64,000 nucleotides of DNA from Chloroflexaceae bacterium (GTDB taxonomy: Bacteria > Chloroflexota > Chloroflexia > Chloroflexales > Chloroflexaceae), in assembly GCA_025057155.1 (NCBI GenBank), contig JANWYD010000006.1, positions 1-64,000 of the forward strand, written 5' to 3'. Numbering within the stretch: position 1 is the stretch's first letter; each line of letters starts with the position of its first letter. Positions 52,819 through 60,261 of the stretch are shown here, in pieces. Position numbers and translations under genes: made by a program. The notes under the pieces were generated by a model. The model searched no databases, had not been told where the DNA came from, and saw only the letters and a program-made list of their open reading frames with translations.

Positions 52819-52929
52819 GGGAGGGCCAGGCCCTCCCGAAATAAACTGCGACCACAATCGCTGGTGGTGAATCACCAGGGTGTCAGACTTCGCAGGACCG
52901 GTCGCAAGGCGGGGAAACCGGGTTTCCCC
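52819..52929. repeat. Two palindromes between permease and binding-protein genes
   Basis: GGGAGGGC/GCCCTCCC at 52819-52837 and GGGGAAACC/GGTTTCCCC at 52911-52929, both members of dispersed families. They lie between two genes of one operon. Confidence 0.6.
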
Positions 52930-53004
52930 GCGCCCCTGGCCGGCAGGAGGGATCGTGGGAACGCATCCTTCCCGGACACTTCCCTACTCCCCACTCCCCA
53001 CGCC

Positions 53005-53814
53005 CTACCCCGGTCTGCGCCAGAAGACGATGAACCGCTCCGCCAGCACCACGAGGCCGTGCAACCCCAGGCTGATCGCCGCGGCGACGATAACCGCGGC
53101 GAAGATCTGGTCGGTGCGCAGATGGTAGGCGGCCACGCTGACCACGAAGCCCAGCCCGCGCCCGCTGCCGGCCAGTTCGCTCACAATCGCGCCGACCACG
53201 GCCAGGGCGGCGGCGATCTTCAGGCCGCTAAAGAGCGCCGGCAGCGACGCGGGCAGCCGCAGGCAGCGGAAGGTCTGCCAGGAGGTGGCGCCCCAGGCGC
53301 GCATCAGGGCCAGTTGTTCGGGGGTGACGTCGCGCAGGCCGCGGGTGGCGGCCACCAGGATGGGGAAGAAGGCGAAGAGGGCGGCCATGGCCGCGCGGGG
53401 TGCCAGGCCGTCGCCGAGCCAGATGGCCAGCAGGGGGGCCAGGGCCGCGGCGGGCACCGCCTGCGAGACCAGCACCCAGGGGTAGAGGGCATCTTCAAGC
53501 AGCCGCAGATGCACGAAGGCCACCGCCAGGCCGAAACCGGCCAGCGTTCCGGCGGCCAGCCCGGCGATAGCCGCGGTGGCGGTGGCCACGGCGTGGCCCG
53601 GCAGGTCACCAGGGGCGAGCAGGCGCGCCAGCACCCGCGAGGGCGGCGGCACGAGGTAGACCGGCACCCGGAAGGCGCGCAGCGCGATCTCAAGCGCGAT
53701 AAGGATGATAAGCATGAGCAAGAGCGCAGCGGCGTAGCGACGGGCCAGGGCAATCAGACGCCCCGGCCCTCCGCCGGCCGCTCGCAACTCACTTTGCAGA
53801 GCGGTGTTTGACAT
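53005..53814 (-). CDS. ABC transporter permease (SsuC/ThiX type)
   Basis: A 269-residue permease with six hydrophobic helices. The cytoplasmic ATPase-contact loop reads MRAWGATSWQTFRCLRLPASLPALFSGLKIA (about 178-208), the EAA-like motif of nitrate/sulfonate/taurine/HMP transporters. VPPPSRV near residue 55 is also typical. With the downstream NMT1-like lipoprotein it forms an importer, but no ATPase gene is present in the window. GGGAGC stands directly before the ATG at 53814; the longer frame to 53925 translates repeat DNA. Confidence 0.87.
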   Translation of the reverse strand: MSNTALQSELRAAGGGPGRLIALARRYAAALLLMLIILIALEIALRAFRVPVYLVPPPSRVLARLLAPGDLPGHAVATATAAIAGLAAGTLAGFGLAVAFVHLRLLEDALYPWVLVSQAVPAAALAPLLAIWLGDGLAPRAAMAALFAFFPILVAATRGLRDVTPEQLALMRAWGATSWQTFRCLRLPASLPALFSGLKIAAALAVVGAIVSELAGSGRGLGFVVSVAAYHLRTDQIFAAVIVAAAISLGLHGLVVLAERFIVFWRRPG

Positions 53815-53885
53815 GCTCCCATCGTACCACGAAACGGCTCGTGGGGCGCCGGGCGTCCCGGCGGGGAGCGGAGCGGAGGAATAGG

Positions 53886-53965
53886 TTGCGGCTTTCCGCA
53901 GAGGGCGCAGAGGAGCGCAGAGCATCGGCGGCTTAAATCACTCCGCGTCCTCTGCGGTAAGAAAG
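53886..53965. repeat. CCGCAGAGG/CCTCTGCGG inverted repeat
   Basis: CTTTCCGCAGAGGGCGCAGA at the left and the complement in CCTCTGCGGTAAGAAAG at the right can form a long imperfect stem between the permease and the hydrolase genes. It is related to 46498-46573. Confidence 0.55.
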
Positions 53966-53972
53966 CGCTCCC

Positions 53973-55085
53973 TCACTCCAGAAAATCGCGCAGCGTCTGA
54001 TGATACACGTCGGGCGTCTCGATCATTGGCAGATGGCCGCAGTCTTCGAGCACAACGAGCCGGCTGTCTGCCACCAGTCGCTGGCACTGCTGAACGTCGC
54101 TCAGGCGGACGAGACGGTCGCTGTCGCCAGTTACGAGGAGCGTCGGCGCGCTGATGGCCCGCAGCGCCGCATGCAACTGGGGAACGCCGGCAGCGGTAAG
54201 GGCCGTCAGGTAGGCCCGCGCATCGGTGGCGGCGTGGTCGGCCAGGTACTCGCGCCACAGCTCCTGGTCGGCAGGCGGGCGCTGCAGGGTCTGGGCGCCG
54301 AGGAAGGCCGCCAGGGGCGGGGCCTGGAACAGATAGCGATTCCAGGGCTGCCAGAAGTCGAAGAGCGGCCGGGCCAGACCGAGGGAGAGATCGAGGGGCG
54401 CGCGGGTCCATTCCAGGGCCACCAGCTCCGGCGCGAAGGAGCGGGCGCCCAGGTTGCTGAGCACCACGCGCCCCACCCGGTCGGGGTAGCGCGCCGCCAC
54501 CATCGCGGCGACCGCGGCCCCCAGGCCATGCCCGCACAGGTCGAAACGCCCCAGGCCCAGCCCGTCGGCGAAGGCGATCGTCGCGTCGGCCAGGGTCCTG
54601 AGAGTGGGCGGGGCGGGGCGCGGCGGCGTGCCGCCGGCGCCGGGCAGATCGAGGGCGTAACAGGTGCGCGCGCCAGCCAGGGCGCCGGCGACGCCCCGCC
54701 AGATGCGCGAGGTGGCTCCAAAGTCGTGGAGCAGCAGCAGGGCCGGCCCCGCGCCGGCGCGGCGATAGGCGACCTTGCCGCTGGAGAGCCAGAGCGATTC
54801 GAGCAGAAACGAAACTGACGGCGCGGTTGTCGCGGCAGAGACGGACTGCGGGACCGCCGGGGCTTCGGTGGCGAGCCGCAGGGTCTGTCCAGAGGCGGAA
54901 GCCTCTGCGACCGGGAGGACGGTGGAAGCTTCGGCGGCGGTAGTGGAAAGGCGCAGGCCGCGCCCACGGGTAAGCGGTTGGTCAGTAGCGGGCGACGTTG
55001 CGGGTTCCTCGGCGGGGTTCTCAGTGGAAAGGCGCAGGCCGCGCCCGCGGCGAATGGGGGCCGTATCTTGAGGCTCAGACGCCAT
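53973..55085 (-). CDS. Alpha/beta-hydrolase-fold protein without nucleophile, with RGRGLRLST repeats
   Basis: A 370-residue protein. The first 90 residues are low-complexity and contain three versions of one motif: [10 protein letters not shown] (12-21), RGRGLRLST (40-48) and GQTLRLAT (66-73). The hydrolase domain follows: LLLHDFGATSRIW (117-129), DLPGAGGTP, and the nucleophile elbow CGHGLGA, where the usual Ser is Gly187. The acid (TGDSDRLV) and histidine (EDCGHLPM) are kept. The ATG overlaps the stop of the ParA gene by 11 bases, so the two are made together. It is probably a binding or localisation factor rather than an ordinary esterase. Confidence 0.8.
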   Translation of the reverse strand: MASEPQDTAPIRRGRGLRLSTENPAEEPATSPATDQPLTRGRGLRLSTTAAEASTVLPVAEASASGQTLRLATEAPAVPQSVSAATTAPSVSFLLESLWLSSGKVAYRRAGAGPALLLLHDFGATSRIWRGVAGALAGARTCYALDLPGAGGTPPRPAPPTLRTLADATIAFADGLGLGRFDLCGHGLGAAVAAMVAARYPDRVGRVVLSNLGARSFAPELVALEWTRAPLDLSLGLARPLFDFWQPWNRYLFQAPPLAAFLGAQTLQRPPADQELWREYLADHAATDARAYLTALTAAGVPQLHAALRAISAPTLLVTGDSDRLVRLSDVQQCQRLVADSRLVVLEDCGHLPMIETPDVYHQTLRDFLE

Positions 55086-55839
55086 AGCGGGACTCCAGTT
55101 CCGTCGCCAGGGCCTCGTAGGCCAGCGCCCCGGCGCTGCTCGGGGCGTAGACGCCGATGGGCTTGCCCACGGTCGGGGCCTCGGCGAGCTTGACATTTAT
55201 AGGGATAACCGTCTCGAACACCAGGGCGCCGTAGCGTTCGCGAACTTGCTGTTCGATCTGCAGGCTCAGATTGGTGCGCCGGTCGGCCAGGGTGCAGATG
55301 ATGCCGCCGATGGTCAGGTTCGGATGGATCTCGCGCACCAGTTGAATCGTTTGTTCAAGCTGGGGCATTGCCTTGAGGGCATAGGCATGCAGTTGGAGCG
55401 GCACGATCACCGCGTCGGCGGCGGCCATGGCGTTGAGCGAAAAGATGCCCAGGCTTGGAGGCGGGTCAATCAGCACGTAGTCGTACTGCTCACGGCTGGT
55501 GCGCAACGCCTTGCGCAGCAACAATTCGCGCCCCACCTTGCCTGCCAGCTCCAGTTCGGCCCCGGCCAGTTCCAGGGCCGCCGGGATAAGATCCACCCCT
55601 GCGTCGGTGGTGATGGTCGCGAACCCGATGCCCCGCTCGGGGTTGAGCAACACTTCGTACACGCTGTACTCCAGGGCGCTCGGGTCAACCCCGAGGCCCT
55701 GGGTAAGATTGGCCTGCGGATCAATATCAATCAGCAGCACGCGGCGTCCCCGCGCTGCCAGCATCGTGCCCAGACTCAGGGTGGTGGTCGTCTTGCCGAC
55801 GCCGCCCTTCTGCATTGCCAGCGCCAGAACATGGCCCAT
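55075..55839 (-). CDS. ParA/Soj-family ATPase
   Basis: A 254-residue ParA-type ATPase. Deviant Walker A KGGVGKTTT is at about 11-19, with a switch I aspartate in LIDIDPQANLTQGLG and Walker B in YDYVLIDPPPSLGIF. The C-terminal part (SLQIEQQVRERYGALVFETVIP) is standard for chromosomal Soj. GGAGG five bases before ATG 55839 makes this the best start; upstream in-frame ATG and GTG codons (55860, 55872) would add up to 11 residues. No parB is adjacent; the overlapping downstream gene is the nucleophile-less hydrolase, so this ParA may position that protein instead of DNA. Confidence 0.9.
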   Translation of the reverse strand: MGHVLALAMQKGGVGKTTTTLSLGTMLAARGRRVLLIDIDPQANLTQGLGVDPSALEYSVYEVLLNPERGIGFATITTDAGVDLIPAALELAGAELELAGKVGRELLLRKALRTSREQYDYVLIDPPPSLGIFSLNAMAAADAVIVPLQLHAYALKAMPQLEQTIQLVREIHPNLTIGGIICTLADRRTNLSLQIEQQVRERYGALVFETVIPINVKLAEAPTVGKPIGVYAPSSAGALAYEALATELESRYGV

Positions 55840-56015
55840 GGCCGCCTCCGCTGTAGACATGCCCTCCGGCACGATTGTACCAGAGATGGTAACCAGCGTT
55901 GACAGGGAGTTATATGATTCTGGATTGTGGATTGTCGTATATGGCGTCCTGATGAGACCGGGCGATGATTTGCAAGCACCGAACAGGAAAAATCCGCAGG
56001 GCCCCGAGCGGAGGC

Positions 56016-57134
56016 CTACCGGCGGGCAGCTCCGATCTCCACATCACCGGAGGTAGTGGTGATGGTCAGATTGGCCGTGCCGGGGCCAATGAGGGCGCTC
56101 AGGCGGCGGCGCTCGGGGGCATCGTCGGCCAGCGGCAGGTCGCTGCTGAGTTCGCCGCTGACGGTGCGCGCATCGAGGCGTAGATCGGCGGGATCGCTCA
56201 GGCGCACGCGCACGTCGCCGGAAATCGTGGTAATAACGCCGGCAGCATTGGAGGCCAGGCGACCCTCGAAGACGATGTTGCCGCTGGTGGTATCAATGAT
56301 GATATCGCCGTCGCCCTGGGGATCTGCGGCGCCGGCAATGGCGCGGGCCGCCGGACCATCGTTGACGCCCCGCAGTTCGATATCGCCGCTTAGCGTGGAG
56401 AGACGCGCGCCGGTAATCAGCCCCTCGGCGCTGATTGTGCCGCTGGTGGTGTTCACCGTGAGCGGGCCGCGATGATTGCGTACACGCACATCGCCACTGG
56501 TGCTGTTGACTCGCAGATCGCCGCTGACCCTCTCGGCGTGCACATCGCCGCTAACGGTCTGCAGCATGAGATCGCCCTGTACGCCCGTGACGGCAATATC
56601 GCCGTTCACCACCGTGGCCTCAACCCGCGTACTGGCCGGTACAGCTACCCGCAGCGACACGGCGGACGCCCGGCCAAGGACCCTGGTCAGACCATTGCCG
56701 CCGCCCACGCTAATTACCAGGGTGTCACCCTGCACCTCGGTGACCACCTCCAGGCCCTGGAGGGCCGCGGTGGCGACGTCCTTGTTCCAGCCGCCAGCGC
56801 GCCGGGTTGCCTCGACGGTAATGTCCTCTCCGACGGCAGGAACCAGTTCGATGTCATCGTTCACGCCGTTGATGCGCACGGCGCTGGCTGCAAAGCTCCG
56901 GGGCGGCAGCGTATCGGAGCGTTCGGCCAGGTTGATGCGCACGCCATAAACCGAACTGCGCACGGTCAATTCAAAGACCAGCCAGACAATCCCGATCAGT
57001 AAGAGCAGCGCGCCCCAGCGCCGGGCCTGCTCGCGGCGGCGATAGAACGGCTCGGCGGGCGCTCCCGGTGCAGCGCGGGTCGTCGGCCCCGTGCGTGGCG
57101 GTTGTTCCTGCTGGGGACCGGTTTCGAGACTCAT
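56016..57134 (-). CDS. DUF4097 beta-helix membrane protein
   Basis: A 372-residue protein: a Pro-rich cytoplasmic N-terminus (1-35), one membrane helix (WGALLLLIGIVWLVFELTV, about 40-58), then an outside domain of short beta-strand repeats. The unit (T/S)(V/T)SGD(V/I)...V occurs about ten times (for example VSGDVHAERVSGDLRV, TSGDVRVRNHRG, LSGDIELRG, ISGDVRVRL), the DUF4097 pattern that should fold as a beta-helix. Similar proteins in Firmicutes are linked to anti-sigma or envelope-stress systems; none is adjacent here. AAGGGG precedes the ATG. Confidence 0.85.
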   Translation of the reverse strand: MSLETGPQQEQPPRTGPTTRAAPGAPAEPFYRRREQARRWGALLLLIGIVWLVFELTVRSSVYGVRINLAERSDTLPPRSFAASAVRINGVNDDIELVPAVGEDITVEATRRAGGWNKDVATAALQGLEVVTEVQGDTLVISVGGGNGLTRVLGRASAVSLRVAVPASTRVEATVVNGDIAVTGVQGDLMLQTVSGDVHAERVSGDLRVNSTSGDVRVRNHRGPLTVNTTSGTISAEGLITGARLSTLSGDIELRGVNDGPAARAIAGAADPQGDGDIIIDTTSGNIVFEGRLASNAAGVITTISGDVRVRLSDPADLRLDARTVSGELSSDLPLADDAPERRRLSALIGPGTANLTITTTSGDVEIGAARR

Positions 57135-57241
57135 CGTTGCTTCACCCCTTCGTTGGCCGTCCGGCTCCGTTGCATACGACGCCTCAGAGCGCGGCGCTGT
57201 TGCACTATTGTCGTCTCTGCGAACAGGACTTGTTAGAGGGG

Positions 57242-57269
57242 TATGGGGAAACCAGGTTTCTCCATACCC
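57242..57269. repeat. TATGGGGAAACC palindrome
   Basis: TATGGGGAAACC and GGTTTCTCCATA pair with one mismatch; flanked by CCCCTGCC as in other copies. Confidence 0.6.
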
Positions 57270-57335
57270 CTGCCCGTGGGAGGGCTACAGCCTGCCGAGG
57301 TTTCCCCGCGCATCTGCCGGTGGGAGGGCCCGGAA

Positions 57336-57531
57336 GGGCTGCGCCCTTCTCAGGTGCAGGGTTTTCCGGCGTATGCTCGCATCGCATGCGCCATCCGGGG
57401 CATCGGGACGCCCAACTCCCCCCTCTCCCGCTCGCGGGAGAGGGGGCGGGGGGTGAGGACCGTAACCGCATTGGAATGCCGAAAACCCCTGCTCGCCCCA
57501 AAAACTCTACACCTGAGAGGGGCTGCGCCCT
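57336..57531. mobile_element. Second 172-bp MITE-like element with 12-bp duplication
   Basis: CTCAGGTGCAGGGTTTT at 57349 and an imperfect complement ending at 57517 bound a 169-bp core similar throughout to the one at 17507. GGGCTGCGCCCT flanks it exactly at 57336-57347 and 57520-57531. Joining the flanks restores a GGGAGGGC...GCCCTCCC palindrome, so this copy also landed inside another repeat. Confidence 0.85.
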
Positions 57532-57597
57532 CCCGTGAAAACTCTTTTTTCACCCCTCGGAGCGAGGCGAAGCCCAATAGTCGCCAGAAGAGAATGT

Positions 57598-57603
57598 TAC
57601 AAT
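57598..57603 (+). promoter_or_regulatory. -10 box close to the NYN gene start
   Basis: TACAAT ends nine bases before the ATG at 57612 and no ribosome site is present, so the transcript may be leaderless. Confidence 0.4.
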
Positions 57604-57611
57604 ACAATCAT

Positions 57612-58094
57612 ATGCCAGTTCTCATTGACGGGCACAACCTGATTGGCCAGATCCCGGCGATTGACATCGCCGATCCCGACGATGAGGCGCGCCTGGTGCT
57701 GCTGTTGCGCCGCTATGCCGCTCGGCGCCGCGGACGCAAGGTGGTGGTGGTCTTCGACCATGGCGTTTATGGCCATCCGGGAAGCCTGAACGGCTACGGG
57801 GTCGAGGCGCACTTTGCCCGCTCTCCCGCCGATGCCGACGCCGAGCTGATCCGCCGCATTCGCGCGGTCAGGCGGCGCGACGAATGGCTGGTGGTCAGCT
57901 CCGACCGCGCCGTGGTCGGCGAAGCGCGCGCCCGCGGCATTCCGGTGATCAGCTCGCAGGAGTTCGCCCGTCGCCTGGCGGCCCTCGATCAGCCCCGCGT
58001 CTCCGCGCGCGAGAAGATCGGCGAACGTCCCCTCAGCCCCGCCGAGGTGGAGGAGTGGATGCGCTTCTTCGGGTTCGAGGAGGAGGACGAGTAG
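57612..58094 (+). CDS. NYN-domain (YacP-like) ribonuclease
   Basis: A 160-residue PIN-like nuclease. The acidic residues lie in VLIDGHNLIG (about 3-12), VVVFDHGVYG (about 46-55), DADAELIRRI (about 76-85) and VSSDRAVVGEARARG (about 95-109), the layout of YacP/Rae1-type RNases that cleave mRNA on ribosomes. The acidic C-terminus WMRFFGFEEEDE is also common. No Shine-Dalgarno sequence is visible; an upstream open frame from 57243 only translates repeats. Confidence 0.85.
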   Translation: MPVLIDGHNLIGQIPAIDIADPDDEARLVLLLRRYAARRRGRKVVVVFDHGVYGHPGSLNGYGVEAHFARSPADADAELIRRIRAVRRRDEWLVVSSDRAVVGEARARGIPVISSQEFARRLAALDQPRVSAREKIGERPLSPAEVEEWMRFFGFEEEDE

Positions 58095-58165
58095 GCCCGG
58101 TCAGGGACGGCGATGCTCTTCAGGCGGGCAGGGATGGAGAAACCTGGTTTCCTCATACAGAACGT

Positions 58166-59011
58166 ATGACCGACCCGACCATCAGTGAACAAAACCGCCA
58201 CTCGTGGAATGCCGCCGTGCCCGTCCACGCCAGCCACCGCCCCCATCTGGCCGCCTTCCTGCGCGCCGGGGGGCTGACGCTCTTCCCCGAGGAACGCGAG
58301 TTGCTGGGAGAGGTGGCCGGGCTGCGCCTGCTGCATCTGCTGTGCAACACCGGCCAGGATACGCTGAGCCTGGCGGCCCTGGGAGCCAGGGCGACCGGCG
58401 TGGACCTGAGCGACGCCGCGATTGCCGAGGCGCGGCGGCTCAGCGCGGAGACGGGGATCGCCGCGCATTTCGTGCAGTCTGACGTGTATGCATATCTCGC
58501 CGCGGCGCCGGCAGACGCCTTCGAGCGGGTCTACTGCGGCTACGGGGTGATCTGCTGGCTGCACGACCTGGGGGCGTTCGCCGCTGGCGTGGCCCGCATC
58601 CTGGCCCCCGGAGGGCGATTCGTACTGATGGAGTTTCACCCGCTTTCGAACATGTTTGACCGGAACTGGCAACTCGCCTACGGCTACCCCTCGGGCGGCA
58701 CGCGGCTGACCCTGCCGGGCGTGGGCGACTACGTCGGTGAAGCGGCAGGCGGCCTCTCGCCGGGCGGTTTCGCCGAGGGCCGGCGCGATTTCGTCAATCC
58801 GCATCCCTGCCACCTGTTCCGCTGGGGGGTCGGCGAAGTGGTAAGCGCTCTGGCCGCCGCCGGGCTGCGGATCGTGGCATTGCGCGAGCACCCCTTTGTC
58901 AACGGCGAGCGGCCCTTTGCCCGCATGCGCCCCGCGCCTGGGCGTCGCTGGCTGCCGCCCAACGACATGCCGCCACTGCCTCTGATGTACGGCCTGGCTG
59001 CCGATCTTTGA
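58166..59011 (+). CDS. Class I SAM-dependent methyltransferase
   Basis: A 281-residue methyltransferase. Motif I is LHLLCNTGQDTLSLAALGA (about 56-74), motif II acidic turn GVDLSDAAIAEARR (about 78-91), and motif IV/post-I VYCGYGVICWLHDL (about 121-134) followed by LAPGGRFVLMEFHPL. The N-terminal EQNRHSWNAAVPVHASHRP is shared by a family found widely in bacteria with unknown small-molecule substrates. No ribosome site precedes the ATG at 58166; a GGAGAAACC/GGTTTCCTC palindrome (58136-58154) lies just before it. Confidence 0.82.
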   Translation: MTDPTISEQNRHSWNAAVPVHASHRPHLAAFLRAGGLTLFPEERELLGEVAGLRLLHLLCNTGQDTLSLAALGARATGVDLSDAAIAEARRLSAETGIAAHFVQSDVYAYLAAAPADAFERVYCGYGVICWLHDLGAFAAGVARILAPGGRFVLMEFHPLSNMFDRNWQLAYGYPSGGTRLTLPGVGDYVGEAAGGLSPGGFAEGRRDFVNPHPCHLFRWGVGEVVSALAAAGLRIVALREHPFVNGERPFARMRPAPGRRWLPPNDMPPLPLMYGLAADL

Positions 59012-59037
59012 TTTGGGATTTTAGATTTTGGATATTG
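59007..59037. repeat. TTTTGGAT octamer array after the methyltransferase
   Basis: Three to four degenerate units in the reverse orientation directly overlapping the gene's end. 59038-59187 shows nothing recognisable. Confidence 0.5.
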
Positions 59038-59187
59038 GTTGCGCTGCCACAAAAAAGCCACCCTCGGTTCCCAAATGTTTGCTCAGGGTTTCCTGAAGCT
59101 ATGAAACGGCTCCGCTCCGACCGTATTAAGTCTCTGATCGCATCATGAAGGCATCGGCGAGAAACATGAGCAAACAGTTGGATCTTC

Positions 59188-59213
59188 AATCCAAAATCCA
59201 AAATCCAAAATCG
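59188..59213. repeat. AATCCAAA octamer array at the RibD-like start
   Basis: Three units plus AAAATCGC, ending four bases before the ATG at 59218. It occupies the place of the ribosome-binding site. Confidence 0.7.
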
Positions 59214-59217
59214 CAAG

Positions 59218-59880
59218 ATGCGCCCCCAGATCACCATCAGCTACGCCCAGACCCTTGACGGTCGCCTGGCGACGCGGACGGGCAGTTCGCAGTGGATCAG
59301 CAGCCCGGAGGCGCTGCGCTTCGCCCACGAGCTTCGCGCGCGCCACGACGCGATCATGGTCGGTATTGGCACGGTGCTGGCTGACGACCCGCGGCTGACC
59401 GTGCGGCTCGCGCCGGGCCGCGACCCCCTGCGCGTTGTGCTCGACAGCGCGCTGCGCATCCCGCTCACGGCTGCGGTGCTGCGCAATGGCGCGGCCCATG
59501 GCACCATCATCGCCTGCGCAACCGGCGTTGCTCCCTCCCGGCGCGCCGCCCTGGAAGCCCTGGGAGCCACGGTGCTGGCGCTGCCGCCGGGGCCGCAGGG
59601 AGGCGTGGACCTGGCCGCGCTGATGACCGCCTTGAGGCAGCGCGGCATCGCGTCGCTGATGGTCGAGGGCGGGGCGCGGGTGATCACCGCGCTGCTGCGG
59701 GCGCGCCTGGCCGACCGGCTGGCCGTCTGCATCGCGCCGAAGATCCTTGGCGAGGGCATCAGCGCGATTGGCGACCTGGGGATCAGCCGTCTGGCCGATG
59801 CCTGCACGCTCCACGATGTCACGGTGACACTGTGCGGGGCGGATGTCATCGTGCAGGGTCGTCTGGACGCGGGGGCGTAG
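59218..59880 (+). CDS. RibD C-terminal-type pyrimidine/dihydrofolate reductase
   Basis: A 220-residue stand-alone reductase of the RibD-C/DHFR fold that uses NADPH. PQITISYAQTLDGRLATRTGSSQWIS (3-28), HDAIMVGIGTVLADDPRLTVR (about 43-63) and LMVEGGARVITALL (about 145-158) are the RibD-C blocks. The usual deaminase domain is absent. Riboflavin synthesis (5-amino-6-ribosylamino-pyrimidinedione reduction) is the default role, but many single-domain members reduce other pterins or are unassigned. No Shine-Dalgarno sequence; the octamer array abuts the start. Confidence 0.85.
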   Translation: MRPQITISYAQTLDGRLATRTGSSQWISSPEALRFAHELRARHDAIMVGIGTVLADDPRLTVRLAPGRDPLRVVLDSALRIPLTAAVLRNGAAHGTIIACATGVAPSRRAALEALGATVLALPPGPQGGVDLAALMTALRQRGIASLMVEGGARVITALLRARLADRLAVCIAPKILGEGISAIGDLGISRLADACTLHDVTVTLCGADVIVQGRLDAGA

Positions 59881-60002
59881 GGCCGAAGCGTGCGCACCGG
59901 AGGGCGCGCGCCCCACGGCGCGCATGCTTCGGCCTCACCCCCGCATCGGCACCCCCACCGCATCCCGATGGTCGCGCGCCCTCCGGCGCAAATGCTTCGG
60001 CC
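59881..60002. repeat. Long GC-rich inverted repeat with alternative pairings
   Basis: GGCCGAAGCGTGCGCACCGG and the next nine bases (59881-59909) are mirrored at 59974-60002. The first nine bases can instead pair perfectly with GCTTCGGCC at 59926-59934. 60003-60240 has further GTAGCG/CGCGGCGT repeats but no gene. Confidence 0.6.
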
Positions 60003-60261
60003 TCGCCCCCGTAGCGTCACGGACGGCGCGGCGTCCCATGGCCGTCCCGTAGCGACGCCCGGCGCGGCGTGCCGCGCCCCTCCGGGGTCGCGTCCGGGTG
60101 GCCCCCGAGCCGGCGCGCCACCCCCGGTAGCGACCCTGCTACGCACGGTGCCAGCTTGTTCTCGCACGAATCAGGGCGCCGGAGCTATTATTAGAGATGC
60201 GCGCGCCGGTGCGCGCGTCTGTGTGTCGGTTGCTGTCGTTTCGACTTCAAGGAGGAAGGCG

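Noticed and set aside
53815-53972. TPP riboswitch upstream of the NMT1-like operon
   Set aside because: No CTGAGA core or P3 stem is visible; the stretch is a CGCAGAGG inverted repeat.
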